Shown: piece by piece, positions 1 through 8,719 of the stretch
How positions within the stretch are numbered: the stretch's first letter is position 1
Layout of the letters: each line of letters starts with the position of its first letter
NCBI RefSeq assembly: GCF_016711335.1
Contig: NZ_JADJTF010000001.1
Coordinates: forward strand, 310,001-374,000
Length of the DNA stretch: 64,000 nt
Reading direction: 5' to 3'
Origin: Thiofilum sp.
GTDB lineage: Bacteria > Pseudomonadota > Gammaproteobacteria > Thiotrichales > Thiotrichaceae
Translations under genes and position numbers: made by a program
Notes under the pieces: model-generated
The model's input: only the letters and a program-made list of their open reading frames with translations
What the model was told of the DNA's origin: nothing
Database searches by the model: none

Positions 1-1
1 T

Positions 2-460
2 AAAAACAATCGCTGTAAGTTTTTTTATATTTCACCCTTTGGTGTCTATAAAGATAAAAATGGTGTTATTAAATCTCCTATCGAAGAAATAGAACCTAGT
101 ACTGAACAACCTGAAAAACTTGCTGCAAAAGTAGCTAAAACCTATCGTTTCAATGCAAATCCTCCTGAGCTAAAAAGCAGTAATGTTTTATATTTAAATG
201 ATAAAAAGCCTAGTGAACCGACTAATCCTTTAAAGATTGTTGCTCAAGCTAATAGCTCTGTACTCATCAATTATGCTGATTTAGCACCTAAAGCCGATGA
301 AACTCAGGAAATCAATACTCTTTATAGTTACGAGGAAAATCGCTACAAAATTAATACTCAAGTAGCTTTTAATCCCATTAATATGCTATCTCCTATCGAA
401 TGGATATTAAATGGTATTAATGAATATTTTCCTAATATTAATGACTTACAAAACACTTAG
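2..460 (+). CDS. Partial hypothetical protein, C-terminal end (cut by left edge)
   Basis: An open frame runs from the first bases of the window to a TAG at 458-460, giving about 152 residues without a start, so the gene begins outside the window. The product is rich in Asn, Lys and Ile, has no obvious membrane segment, and ends with a hydrophobic-polar tail (SPIEWILNGINEYF). I do not recognise the family. It lies 82 bp upstream of the next gene on the same strand and shares its AT-rich composition, so the two may be co-transcribed. Coding status rests on the unbroken frame and biased codon use. Confidence 0.6.
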   Translation, partial: KNNRCKFFYISPFGVYKDKNGVIKSPIEEIEPSTEQPEKLAAKVAKTYRFNANPPELKSSNVLYLNDKKPSEPTNPLKIVAQANSSVLINYADLAPKADETQEINTLYSYEENRYKINTQVAFNPINMLSPIEWILNGINEYFPNINDLQNT

Positions 461-542
461 ATTTTCGGTGTACTATTTACCTACTTAATTTAGTAATTTT
501 ATTAATAATACACACTTATAGTATTCAAGAGGCATAAAGGCT

Positions 543-1949
543 ATGCTGGCTCTAAATCCCAACGTAGATGTAGATCATACAACCTTTTGGCGTTGTACTG
601 GTAAAAAAGATGACCCTCATCTAGAGGAAATTCTTACTCAGCATCAATGCTCACGCTGTGGCAAAATGAGACCTAGCTTACCCAAAGAAAATCATGCCAC
701 TAATACCAAAAAAATTAAATTTAAATATAAACCCATCAAAAATATAAAATTATTTATTGCTTTAATTATTTTAAATTTAATTAGTGGTTTTACGACCATT
801 TATGGGGCAATGCAAATTTTACCGCTTGCTCCAGCACTTTTAGCGGGAGGAACCATACAGTTTTTACTGTTTTTCTTAGTATACTCTAAAAGTACCCTAT
901 CAGATCGTCGCTTGCTGAAATGGTCTATTATTAGTATTTTAATTTTCTTAAGTGTCTATACTAGCTTTTTTTCTTACTATGAAGTCCTTACCGAGAAAAG
1001 TAGTGAGAACAGCGCTTATACTAGGGCGCTGTCTGCTCATCAGCGCTTAGTAGCTAATGTTTATACACCTATCAAAAATAAAATTAATAGTTATCAAAGT
1101 GAAATCAAGCAACTAGAGCTTTCCATAGCCGATGAGAAGAATGGTAAGCGTAGCTCTGCCAAAGGCGAAGGTCCTATTTATAAACATTTAGTCACTAAGC
1201 GCGAAACACTTAATAAAAAACTGATGGAGGCACAGCTTCTCAGTGAGCGCCTCAAGCCTTTTTTTGATTATGATTTGGCAAACCATAATGCTGAGCAAAT
1301 TTTCCAAGCCGATATGAAAGCATTGGCTCAGATCAATAAAAAATGCTTAACTCTAGAACCTAATTTTGAATGCTTAACCGATGAGTATGTAAGTATCTTA
1401 GATCCTAGCACTCCTTTACATCATGACTTTATCAATACCTATTTTGATAAAGATATGAAAATAGGCTTATTAGCACCGATTTTAAAAATGCGCTACTTAG
1501 AGGAAGCCGCCATAGGCTCTGCTTTATTAGCTCTAATGATTGATGGTGCGATTATTTTATTAGGCATAGGGGTAGAGCCGAAACAAAAGCCCCGTAAGCT
1601 TAATCTACAAATTAATAGCTCGCCCAAAGCATTTTACTCTGAATTATTAGCCCTCATTGATGATAATTTATTAATTGATTTGAGCAATTTAGAGTCCACA
1701 CATAATAAAGAGGAGTACGCTAACTTACTGCAAAATATTCAAGTTGATACCCATTGGCTCAGCAAAGTAGATCGAGATCAATGGCAGATTAACTCGGGTT
1801 ATGCGATGCAAGCATTAGTGCATTGGTTAGTAGCCGAGCGTGAAAAGTATAATAATCTAGAAGCTAAATCGAGCAGTAATAACAAATACGCGCCACAAAA
1901 TAAAGGATTTAATCAACTGGAAGTATTGTTGCCTAGGTTTGTCACTTGA
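543..1949 (+). CDS. Hypothetical membrane protein with N-terminal CxxC and coiled-coil-like middle
   Basis: 468 residues, family not recognised. The N-terminal 50 residues carry Cys18 and a CSRC pair (36-39), which could bind a metal. Hydrophobic segments lie at about 69-93, 96-115, 125-146 and 322-342. Between the third and fourth is a charged, probably helical region of about 170 residues, followed by a cytoplasmic-looking tail of about 120 residues. The layout resembles DUF4407-type proteins (three helices, long helical loop, one helix), but I see no diagnostic motif. A purine-rich GAGGCATAAAGG precedes the ATG. The 3' end overlaps the convergent yihY gene by 37 bp. Base composition is more AT-rich than the housekeeping genes to the right. 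Confidence 0.75.
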   Translation: MLALNPNVDVDHTTFWRCTGKKDDPHLEEILTQHQCSRCGKMRPSLPKENHATNTKKIKFKYKPIKNIKLFIALIILNLISGFTTIYGAMQILPLAPALLAGGTIQFLLFFLVYSKSTLSDRRLLKWSIISILIFLSVYTSFFSYYEVLTEKSSENSAYTRALSAHQRLVANVYTPIKNKINSYQSEIKQLELSIADEKNGKRSSAKGEGPIYKHLVTKRETLNKKLMEAQLLSERLKPFFDYDLANHNAEQIFQADMKALAQINKKCLTLEPNFECLTDEYVSILDPSTPLHHDFINTYFDKDMKIGLLAPILKMRYLEEAAIGSALLALMIDGAIILLGIGVEPKQKPRKLNLQINSSPKAFYSELLALIDDNLLIDLSNLESTHNKEEYANLLQNIQVDTHWLSKVDRDQWQINSGYAMQALVHWLVAEREKYNNLEAKSSSNNKYAPQNKGFNQLEVLLPRFVT

Positions 1950-3208
1950 GCTAGCTCATAAAGTGTATAGTCATGCTCAACACTATTGATTTTGGGGCAG
2001 TTGAACTCTAAATTCAAATGCTGCCATTCAATTAAATCATGGGCATAAGTTGGGCTATCAATACCATACCATATTAATTTAATAATCATATTAATACTGA
2101 TATTGCGCGGATCTTGTAGTAGGATCAAATAATCGTTTTCTAGCGTATTATGATAAATGAGTTTTGCCTGACTGAGATCAGTTAGTACTTCATTCACTAC
2201 CGCTTTGTGATAAGTTAGATTTTCTAGTAAGCTCTCATAAGTAATAGGCTCTTGCCCTGCTATAAACCGTTTAGTGGTAATCACTAAGATATGAAGAGCA
2301 AGTATCGATTTAAGATGCGGGCTAATAGTCTCTTCACTATTACTGCGCTTTAGTGTATTAGGGTATTGTAAATAGTAGGCTAAACGTGCACCTATTAATA
2401 TAATTAGCCAACCTAAATACATCCATAACATTAATAAAAACAAACCCGCAAAAATAGAATAAATAGCCGTTTGTTGTCCTGAACTCACCACGAAAGCTGA
2501 AAAGATGTGTCCTGCAACCTGCCATGCTAAGGCAGTAAATAAAGCTCCCCCTAATGCCGCAGCCCAATGTACTTTGGTATTGGGCATTAATAAAAGAATA
2601 ATAGTAAACAGCAGAGTCAAAATCAGGGTGGGTATTAATAACCCTATATTCCCCCATAATCCCGCTAAATAATCTAACTCTAATAACTGATGAATAAATG
2701 AAGTGCGTTGTATACTGCCCCAAATACCTAAGGCCGTGAATACTATGATTGGTCCACCTAATACTACCCCTAAGTAATCACGTAATTGATAGAGTAAAGA
2801 TCTACCCTTTTCCACCTCCCAAACGTAATTAAAAGCCTCCTCCACTTGGCGTAATAAAGCCACTACGGTATATAATAAAATAGTCAATCCTGCAAAGCCC
2901 AAAACCCCTACTTTGACATTATCGACAAACCCTAATACTTGCACACTTAATTCCTGTGCTTTATCACCCAGTGGACTAAGAAAATTTACTAGCAGAGGCT
3001 CTAATTGATTATGTACCCCAAAGCCTTTTAATACTGAAAATCCTAAGGCTAATAAAGGTACTAAAGATAATAAGGTGGTATAAACTAATCCAGTAGCTCG
3101 TAAAGTAATATCACCGCGATAAATATCATGGGCTAGCGCGATGATTAACCCTTTCAAGTGCTTGAACGCTTGTTGTAGAGCTACAGCAAAAGATCTAAGT
3201 TTAAGCAT
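1913..3208 (-). CDS. yihY: YihY family inner-membrane protein
   Basis: 431 residues of the YihY/UPF0761 family, once wrongly named RNase BN; the true function is uncertain. Hydrophobic segments are spread over residues 35-290. The family hallmark is visible near 250-285 (IYSIFAGLFLLMLWMYLGW, followed by GARLAYYL). The roughly 145-residue C-terminal tail is soluble and looks like the winged-helix-like extension seen in longer members. The gene is last in a minus-strand run that includes the chelatase, coaX and birA genes, and its end overlaps the convergent gene on the other strand. Family assignment is firm; function is not. Confidence 0.9.
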   Translation of the reverse strand: MLKLRSFAVALQQAFKHLKGLIIALAHDIYRGDITLRATGLVYTTLLSLVPLLALGFSVLKGFGVHNQLEPLLVNFLSPLGDKAQELSVQVLGFVDNVKVGVLGFAGLTILLYTVVALLRQVEEAFNYVWEVEKGRSLLYQLRDYLGVVLGGPIIVFTALGIWGSIQRTSFIHQLLELDYLAGLWGNIGLLIPTLILTLLFTIILLLMPNTKVHWAAALGGALFTALAWQVAGHIFSAFVVSSGQQTAIYSIFAGLFLLMLWMYLGWLIILIGARLAYYLQYPNTLKRSNSEETISPHLKSILALHILVITTKRFIAGQEPITYESLLENLTYHKAVVNEVLTDLSQAKLIYHNTLENDYLILLQDPRNISINMIIKLIWYGIDSPTYAHDLIEWQHLNLEFNCPKINSVEHDYTLYELAQVTNLGNNTSS

Positions 3209-3303
3209 CGGTTTTTACTTTTCATCCTTGCACTAATAGAGTAGTATTCGGGCTAAGGGTGCTTTCTGGAGTGCTCGTAATGAAGTGGGTAAAATCCTTG
3301 AGC

Positions 3304-3444
3304 CTAATACTCTACCCCGGGAATTAGTTTGTAGTCTTGGTGTGCATGACCGTACATCGGTAAGCCTAATAAGATTACACTAATACCCACTTGAACCTCT
3401 GGTTCAAGGTCGCTAGCTTCATACGACATACTGGTAGCACCCAT
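3304..3444 (-). CDS. Possible 46-residue small protein
   Basis: A short minus-strand frame between the chelatase gene and yihY runs ATG at 3444-3442 to TAG at 3306-3304. It encodes an acidic N-terminus (YEASDLEPEVQ), a short hydrophobic stretch (VGISVILLGLPMYG) and a His/Tyr-containing end (HAHQDYKLIPGVEY). It starts 22 bp after the chelatase stop, so it could be translated from the same message. There is only a weak purine-rich stretch before the ATG. An internal ATG at 3429 is an alternative start. An 8-bp inverted repeat with a 3-nt loop (3390-3408) lies inside it. I do not recognise a family; it may be a remnant or chance frame. Confidence 0.4.
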   Translation of the reverse strand: MGATSMSYEASDLEPEVQVGISVILLGLPMYGHAHQDYKLIPGVEY

Positions 3445-3465
3445 TTTTTTATCTCATTTCATATT

Positions 3466-3888
3466 TCAGCTCGACTCAATACAGCTAGGGTAAGCACAAA
3501 CCTCTTTCGCACTACACCGATTACATTGAACCTGCTTAGCGGTCTCTAACATTAAACCCACTAATCCTTCTGCTGCACCCAAGTAAGCTGCCATTTTAAT
3601 ACTCACCTCAGGATGCTCTAGGCGTTTTTCATGCACTAAACTCGGCACATCTTGGCTCACATGGCGTCCAGCCGACAGAAAATAAGGTAATACCAATACT
3701 TCAGTAGCCCCCTGATCGATACAGTATTGAATACCATCAGGAATAGACGGTTCGGCTAACTCCAAAAAGGCACTACTGACTAAGGTATAAGTATTCGACT
3801 CGGTTTGTAAGCGCTTAGCTAGCTGACGCACCTCCTCATTGGATTCCGCTTTACGACTACCATGAGCTACAATTAATAGGCTTTTCAT
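3466..3888 (-). CDS. CbiX/SirB-type sirohydrochlorin chelatase
   Basis: 140 residues, the size of single-domain CbiX-small/SirB chelatases that insert Co or Fe into sirohydrochlorin (cobalamin or siroheme synthesis). The N-terminal strand ends in HGSR (9-12) with His9, and a second His76 lies in SAGRHVSQDVP; these are the expected metal-handling histidines. The C-terminus ends with four cysteines (122, 125, 131, 136) in a CxxC-x5-C-x4-C pattern, which could bind an Fe-S cluster or metal. AGGAGT sits 5 nt before the ATG. Which metal is used cannot be told from sequence, and no other siroheme or cobalamin gene is nearby. Confidence 0.85.
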   Translation of the reverse strand: MKSLLIVAHGSRKAESNEEVRQLAKRLQTESNTYTLVSSAFLELAEPSIPDGIQYCIDQGATEVLVLPYFLSAGRHVSQDVPSLVHEKRLEHPEVSIKMAAYLGAAEGLVGLMLETAKQVQCNRCSAKEVCAYPSCIESS

Positions 3889-3917
3889 TGGTCACTCCTT
3901 AAGAGATAGACAGAGCA

Positions 3918-4568
3918 TTAAGACTGGCAGGCTCGCGGTATTTTTTGCACATCGGTACTAGCATCAATCGCTTTACTCCACGCAGGAACCGGAGTATTGC
4001 TCCCAAATGGCTCATCATAATCCAGCCAATAAACCTCTCGCGCTGCCTTTTGCTCGGTAAAACGCGCATCATAGCCTAAATAACGAATATACTCAGCCTG
4101 TCGTTGGGCTAGGGTTAGATTATTAAAAAACCCTAAAGAGATAGCATTTTGATAAGGCCCTTCACGAATAATCAGCGCATCTTTAACATCAAAACGCTTC
4201 ATATCATCAACCACTTTTTGCGCCTCGTCTGCACTAGCAAAGGCGGGGATATAAACTAAAAAATTGAGCGTTTCCATACTACGAATCGCCCGCATTTTAA
4301 CCGCAAGACCATAATTATTAATTTTCTCTTGCACCAACAGAGCGGCTTGCTGGCTAGCATAGGGTCCAATGGTAAAACAACTACTTTGCGCTGGGGCAAG
4401 TTGACTACTATACACCGCATCACCCGGAACTTTATCAACGCGCACTAACTCTGGAATATTGGGCAAGGTTAAAGGAATATCAGGATTATTCCGCGCTGGA
4501 GCCAATACCACATTCCAACCTAATACCGATAGATTCAAAATAATCAATAATACAAGGGCATAGTTCAT
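3918..4568 (-). CDS. SPOR domain protein, membrane-anchored
   Basis: 216 residues. One N-terminal hydrophobic segment (about 3-22) looks like an uncleaved anchor. It is followed by a periplasmic region with SPOR-type repeats at about 64-160 (CFTIGPYASQQAALLVQEKI and LGFFNNLTLAQRQAEYIRYLGY). SPOR domains bind denuded septal peptidoglycan. The start overlaps the coaX stop as ATGA, so translation is probably coupled. The order birA-coaX-SPOR protein is a known gammaproteobacterial arrangement. Specific role not known. Confidence 0.85.
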   Translation of the reverse strand: MNYALVLLIILNLSVLGWNVVLAPARNNPDIPLTLPNIPELVRVDKVPGDAVYSSQLAPAQSSCFTIGPYASQQAALLVQEKINNYGLAVKMRAIRSMETLNFLVYIPAFASADEAQKVVDDMKRFDVKDALIIREGPYQNAISLGFFNNLTLAQRQAEYIRYLGYDARFTEQKAAREVYWLDYDEPFGSNTPVPAWSKAIDASTDVQKIPRACQS

Positions 4569-5329
4569 AGAGACTCCGTAATCACTTGCAACCCTTGCAT
4601 CATTAATTGTGGCTCATAGTGATAGCTACTGCCCAAATACTGTTTTAATAATGTACCATCGCCCCCAGTGAGAATACGCTTTACTGGAACGCCCAATGAT
4701 TGCTCCATACGGTTAGTAATTCCTTCTAGAGCACCTACTAACCCAAACACACTCCCACTCCCAATCCCTTGAAGCGTGTCTTTAGCAAATAACTCAATCG
4801 TGTCAAATGATTGAGCTAAATGAGTGGCTTTAGCACGTTGAATTAATGCCTGACCACTAACCCGTAGTCCGGGCAAAATCAGCCCTCCTTGATGAGCACC
4901 AGTAGCTAATAAGGCATCAATAGTCACGCCAGTACCTGCATCCATCACAATACACGCTTGTTCTGGATATAAATGATGAGCAGCCACCAAAGCCACAAAA
5001 CGATCAGCCCCCAAGCGCTCTGGTTGATGGTAAGCGATGGTAATGCCAAAGCCCTGAGCTTGGCTTTTAACACAATATAAGTCTAGTGCATGATCGTGTG
5101 CATAGGTTTGTAATGACTGCTCAAAGCTTAAGCCTAGTACATGCACTACCACTATCTGTTGAATCGTAGGATGTTTCTGCAATACTTCACTCAAAGCCGT
5201 TAAACCCAATGGGTTATCACCCTCTGGTACATAAGCTAAAGCTTGTACGGAGGTGAGAGCCTTAGTATGGGCATTATAAAGCGCCCATTTTAGGCGGGTA
5301 TTACCAGCATCAAGGAGAAGCGTTATCAC
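4565..5329 (-). CDS. coaX: Type III pantothenate kinase
   Basis: 254 residues, normal length for CoaX, which phosphorylates pantothenate in the first step of coenzyme A synthesis. The ASKHA-fold motifs are all visible: DAGNT (7-11), PERLGADRF (103-111, with the catalytic Asp109), DAGT (130-133) and TGGDG (221-225). The start codon is GTG and overlaps the birA stop as GTGA; the coaX stop in turn overlaps the SPOR gene start as ATGA. The three genes therefore form a tightly coupled unit. coaE, the last CoA-pathway step, lies separately near 47.5 kb. Confidence 0.95.
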   Translation of the reverse strand: MITLLLDAGNTRLKWALYNAHTKALTSVQALAYVPEGDNPLGLTALSEVLQKHPTIQQIVVVHVLGLSFEQSLQTYAHDHALDLYCVKSQAQGFGITIAYHQPERLGADRFVALVAAHHLYPEQACIVMDAGTGVTIDALLATGAHQGGLILPGLRVSGQALIQRAKATHLAQSFDTIELFAKDTLQGIGSGSVFGLVGALEGITNRMEQSLGVPVKRILTGGDGTLLKQYLGSSYHYEPQLMMQGLQVITESL

Positions 5330-6102
5330 AGGCGCACCGAAACATCTGCTGAAGAAAAAGTATGTAACGTCCCTGCATGATCTAAGACTAATAGCCGTCC
5401 TTGACTATCCAAACCACACGCAATACCGGTGAGTGTATGGGTAGTGGACTGCACAACTACTGAACACTGACTCAACATATCCCAACGCTGCCAGGCATAA
5501 AGCATGCTATCTAAATCTAAGCGCTCAAAACGCTCCAGATAAGCACTTAACTCCCGCACTAAGGCTGCTGCAATACTAGCTCGATCTAGCTTATGCCCTG
5601 TCAGCATTTGCAAACTACACCACGGTTGATCAATGGCATCATTGGGATTGCTAGCCATATTGATATTTAAGCCAATACCAATTACTACTTGCTCTAAGCG
5701 CTCGCTCGTTTGTAATAAAATGCCGCCGAACTTTTTACCTTGATAATAAAGATCATTCGGCCATTTGATTTGATGCCCATGAATACCTTGGCGTTGCAAT
5801 ACTTCAGCAATGACCACTGCTACCATCAAGCTGAGCCATGAATAGTTTTTAGGAACTATCTGAAAGTGCCAACGTAAGGATAGGTATAAATTGACACCTT
5901 GGGGGGATTGCCAGACGCGCCCGCGCCGCCCACGCCCTGCATTTTGTTGATCAGCCATGCAGACTGCGCCATGACTACCATGCTCAAGGAGCCAATGATT
6001 AGTCGAATCGATTTGTGCTGTTATCTGAAGGGGATAAGGATAATCCTTTAATAATCCTGCTAGCTGATCTAAATCTGACGCAGAACTCATCTGCTTTATC
6101 AC
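5326..6102 (-). CDS. birA: Biotin--[acetyl-CoA-carboxylase] ligase, without repressor domain
   Basis: 258 residues covering only the catalytic and C-terminal domains. The biotin-adenylate loop GRGRRGR (56-62), KWPNDL (113-118), GGILLQ (126-131) and IGIGLNIN (141-148) are all present. The N-terminal winged-helix DNA-binding domain of the E. coli type is absent, so this is a monofunctional group I ligase and not a repressor of biotin genes. It biotinylates the carboxyl-carrier protein of acetyl-CoA carboxylase. The first start is GTG; an ATG four codons later (6090) is equally possible, and neither has a strong ribosome site. First gene of birA-coaX-SPOR. Confidence 0.93.
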   Translation of the reverse strand: MIKQMSSASDLDQLAGLLKDYPYPLQITAQIDSTNHWLLEHGSHGAVCMADQQNAGRGRRGRVWQSPQGVNLYLSLRWHFQIVPKNYSWLSLMVAVVIAEVLQRQGIHGHQIKWPNDLYYQGKKFGGILLQTSERLEQVVIGIGLNINMASNPNDAIDQPWCSLQMLTGHKLDRASIAAALVRELSAYLERFERLDLDSMLYAWQRWDMLSQCSVVVQSTTHTLTGIACGLDSQGRLLVLDHAGTLHTFSSADVSVRL

Positions 6103-6180
6103 CTATGTCAAATTAACCGAATAACCATAATCCCAGACCTAACACAGTACTAAGACTTTGCTAGGTCACTAATAAAGCGT

Positions 6181-7284
6181 TTAAACGCCGGGAGGAATAT
6201 CCGGTAAATCGGTTTCCACATATAGATTTTGAGCGCGGTGACGCATTAAATGATCCATCAGAGTTAAAGCCAACATCGCTTCACAAATAGGTGTTGCACG
6301 AATACCCACGCAAGGATCATGGCGTCCCGTGGTAATCACTTCGACCGGTTCATTTTGTAGATTAATAGTGCGTCCGGGAATACGTAGACTAGAAGTAGGC
6401 TTAAAAGCCACATTCACTACAATATCTTGTCCGGTTGAAATACCGCCCAAAATACCGCCCGCATGATTACTGAGAAAACCATCGGGTGTCATTTCATCGC
6501 GGTGTTCAGTCCCTTTTTGCATCACTGAATGGAAACCCGCTCCGATTTCTACCCCTTTAGCAGCATTAATACTCATCATGGCATGGGCAATATCGGCATC
6601 GAGGCGATCAAACACCGGTTCACCCCATCCGGGTGGAACATTTTGAGCCACTACCGTAATTAATGCACCGACCGAGTTACCTTCTTTACGGATTTCATCC
6701 ATATACTGCTCCATTGCTGGAACCGCTTTGGCACTAGGGCTAAAGAAAGGATTACGATTAGTTTCTTCCCAATCAAAATCATCAAACTCAATAGCAATTT
6801 TACCTAGCTGGGCTAAATAGGCGCGAACTTCAATACCATACAACTCAGACAAGTATTTTTTGGCAATACCTCCGGCTGCTACCCGCACCGCTGTTTCACG
6901 CGCCGAAGAGCGCCCTCCACCCCGATAGTCACGAATACCGTATTTTTTATAATAGGTGTAATCCGCGTGTCCGGGACGGAATTTATCCATAATATCGCTA
7001 TAGTCTTTAGAGCGCTGATCCTCATTATGAATCACTAAAGCAATCGGTGTACCTGTCGTTACGCCCTTAAACAGTCCAGAGAGGATTTGTACCTGATCCC
7101 CTTCACGCCGTTGGGTAGTGTGGCGACTTTGACCGGGTTTGCGACGATCTAAGTCTTTTTGTAAGTCTTCCTCATTTAAAGGTAATCCGGGCGGACAACC
7201 GTCCACAATACAACCTATAGCAGGACCATGACTTTCGCCAAATGAAGTCACGGTGAATAATGTTCCAAATGTATTTCCAGACAT
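6181..7284 (-). CDS. aroC: Chorismate synthase
   Basis: 367 residues from the ATG at 7284, matching the usual MSGNTFG start; a TTG two codons upstream is less likely. AroC converts 5-enolpyruvylshikimate-3-phosphate to chorismate using reduced FMN, the last shikimate-pathway step. Family motifs are intact: GESHGPAIG near residue 15, RRKPGQSRHTTQR near 46-58, GRSSARETAVRVAAGGIA near 123-140, and the C-terminal RTINLQ and GRHDPC region. It stands alone between birA and a divergent cytochrome c' gene, with a 237-bp shared upstream region on the right. Confidence 0.97.
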   Translation of the reverse strand: MSGNTFGTLFTVTSFGESHGPAIGCIVDGCPPGLPLNEEDLQKDLDRRKPGQSRHTTQRREGDQVQILSGLFKGVTTGTPIALVIHNEDQRSKDYSDIMDKFRPGHADYTYYKKYGIRDYRGGGRSSARETAVRVAAGGIAKKYLSELYGIEVRAYLAQLGKIAIEFDDFDWEETNRNPFFSPSAKAVPAMEQYMDEIRKEGNSVGALITVVAQNVPPGWGEPVFDRLDADIAHAMMSINAAKGVEIGAGFHSVMQKGTEHRDEMTPDGFLSNHAGGILGGISTGQDIVVNVAFKPTSSLRIPGRTINLQNEPVEVITTGRHDPCVGIRATPICEAMLALTLMDHLMRHRAQNLYVETDLPDIPPGV

Positions 7285-7521
7285 ACTCAATTCGTCATAA
7301 AACTATAAAAACACTCAACGCTAATTAGCGCTGCGCCTAACTGTCGATGGCTCATGCCCTGCCCAACATCATACCTTGTGTTCCACCTTTAAGGCAGCCT
7401 AAAGTATAAACTCTCTCTCGAAAGTTTGGTTGCAGGGTTGTATAACATTTGCCACTATTGAACCGAGTGACCTATTAGAAGGAATGGGTACTCTTTTACT
7501 AATGACAAGGAGCCAAATCGT

Positions 7522-7980
7522 ATGTTAAAAAAAATGATTCTCCCCTTCACTCTCGCTCTGTCACTCTTAGGCATATCCACTGCGGCTTATAGTGAAGACT
7601 CTCCCGCCGAAGCCGCCGCTAAGTATCGCCAAGGTGCTTTCCAAATGACTAAATTTCATTTTGGTCAAATGGGTGCTGTGGTCAAAGGGGCTAAAGAATT
7701 TAATGCCGATGAGTTCAAGAAGAACGCTGAAATCGTTGCCATGATGAGCCAAATAGTGGCTAATGGTTTTGGTGAAGGCAGTTCGGCTGACGATAGCAAT
7801 GCCAAACCTAATGTTTGGACAGATGCAGCAGGCTTCAAGTCAAAACTGGAATCCTTCCAAGTGGAAGCAGCAGCGCTCGTCAAGGCGGCTGAATCAGGCG
7901 ATCTGGAGCAGATCAAACCTCAGTTTGGTAAAGTCGCTGAAACCTGTAAAGCCTGCCATAAAGAATATCGCAATGACTAA
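7522..7980 (+). CDS. Cytochrome c' (periplasmic)
   Basis: 152 residues with a signal peptide (cleavage probably after about residue 24). The mature part is a four-helix-bundle cytochrome c' with its single heme-binding CKACH motif at 142-146, right at the C-terminus as expected. Cytochromes c' bind NO and are linked to nitrosative stress. AAGGAG lies 9 nt before the ATG. It is transcribed alone, and converges on a cytochrome b561 gene that could be a membrane electron-transfer partner (inference). Confidence 0.92.
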   Translation: MLKKMILPFTLALSLLGISTAAYSEDSPAEAAAKYRQGAFQMTKFHFGQMGAVVKGAKEFNADEFKKNAEIVAMMSQIVANGFGEGSSADDSNAKPNVWTDAAGFKSKLESFQVEAAALVKAAESGDLEQIKPQFGKVAETCKACHKEYRND

Positions 7981-8009
7981 TGAGCTAAGCTCATCTTAAA
8001 GTTGCTAGT

Positions 8010-8028
8010 CCCCTTCACCCTGAAGGGG
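8010..8028. terminator. Hairpin between convergent cytochrome genes
   Basis: Perfect 8-bp inverted repeat CCCCTTCA/TGAAGGGG with a 3-nt loop, 29 bp after the cytochrome c' stop and 11 bp before the cytochrome b561 stop. There is no T-run on either side, so termination is inferred from position only. A smaller palindrome (TGAGCTAAGCTCA) lies at 7981-7993. Confidence 0.45.
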
Positions 8029-8038
8029 ATACCCTGTC

Positions 8039-8719
8039 TCAAGCCAATAGCGCTAAGACAATACGCACTAATACATAACAAGCCAACATTAAACCTAAAC
8101 CCAACGCCGTACTTTTAAATACCAAAGCGGGTTTCGATTGATCAGCCGGCCAATCCGCACTACCTAAAACCATTGCTTTAATCAAATTAGTCTGCTTATA
8201 AAAACGGTAAAACAATACCGCCAGCACATGCACTACTGCTACTAAGAGTAAGAGATTAAAAATTAAGTGATGGATGCTAGTTAAAGTTTCAGCATTACTG
8301 GAACTCACCCACGAGCGTAATGGACCATCCACTAAAATGTCGTCAGTGGCAAATAAGCCCGTGATACTCTGCACTAAGAGTAAGCTTAATATCACGACTA
8401 CCACCCAACCCCCTAAAGCATTATGCCCTGCATGATAGGCTGTTTTACGCTGCGGTAATTCGAGTAAATGATGAATTGCAGATTTAGGTGACTTCAAAAA
8501 TTGACTAAAGCGAGCCGTATCACTCCCTACAACACCCCACACTAAGCGGAATAATACTAAGGCTAACACCCCCACACCCACAATCATGTGCCAGTCCATG
8601 GCGAAGCCACCATTTTCACCAGACCACCACAGAAAACCAATAGCAGCAACCAGTAACCAGTGAAAGATACGAATAGGTAAATCCCAAATTTTAACAGGGG
8701 TAGTATTTTTGTTAGCCAT
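8039..8719 (-). CDS. Cytochrome b561-family membrane protein
   Basis: 226 residues with four transmembrane segments and histidines placed as b-type heme ligands: RIFHWLL near 17-23, DWHMIVG near 42-48, YHAGHNALGGW near 95-105 and SIHHLIFN near 145-155. This matches the prokaryotic cytochrome b561/hydrogenase b-subunit family, which passes electrons between quinol and a periplasmic partner. Its ATG overlaps the dapB stop by one base (TAATG), so it is translationally coupled to dapB. The partner is unknown; the convergent cytochrome c' is one candidate. Confidence 0.88.
   Translation of the reverse strand: MANKNTTPVKIWDLPIRIFHWLLVAAIGFLWWSGENGGFAMDWHMIVGVGVLALVLFRLVWGVVGSDTARFSQFLKSPKSAIHHLLELPQRKTAYHAGHNALGGWVVVVILSLLLVQSITGLFATDDILVDGPLRSWVSSSNAETLTSIHHLIFNLLLLVAVVHVLAVLFYRFYKQTNLIKAMVLGSADWPADQSKPALVFKSTALGLGLMLACYVLVRIVLALLA

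Noticed and set aside
2358..2723. 121-codon frame on the minus strand inside yihY
   Set aside because: It is an out-of-frame shadow of yihY, with no ribosome site or domain, whereas yihY is a recognised family over its whole length.
3390..3408. CTTGAACC-TCT-GGTTCAAG hairpin as a terminator after the chelatase
   Set aside because: No T-run on either strand, and it falls inside a possible small coding frame.
7567..7999. Several frames of 61-83 codons overlapping the cytochrome c' gene
   Set aside because: The cytochrome c' frame has a signal peptide and CxxCH. The others are shadows with no supporting feature.
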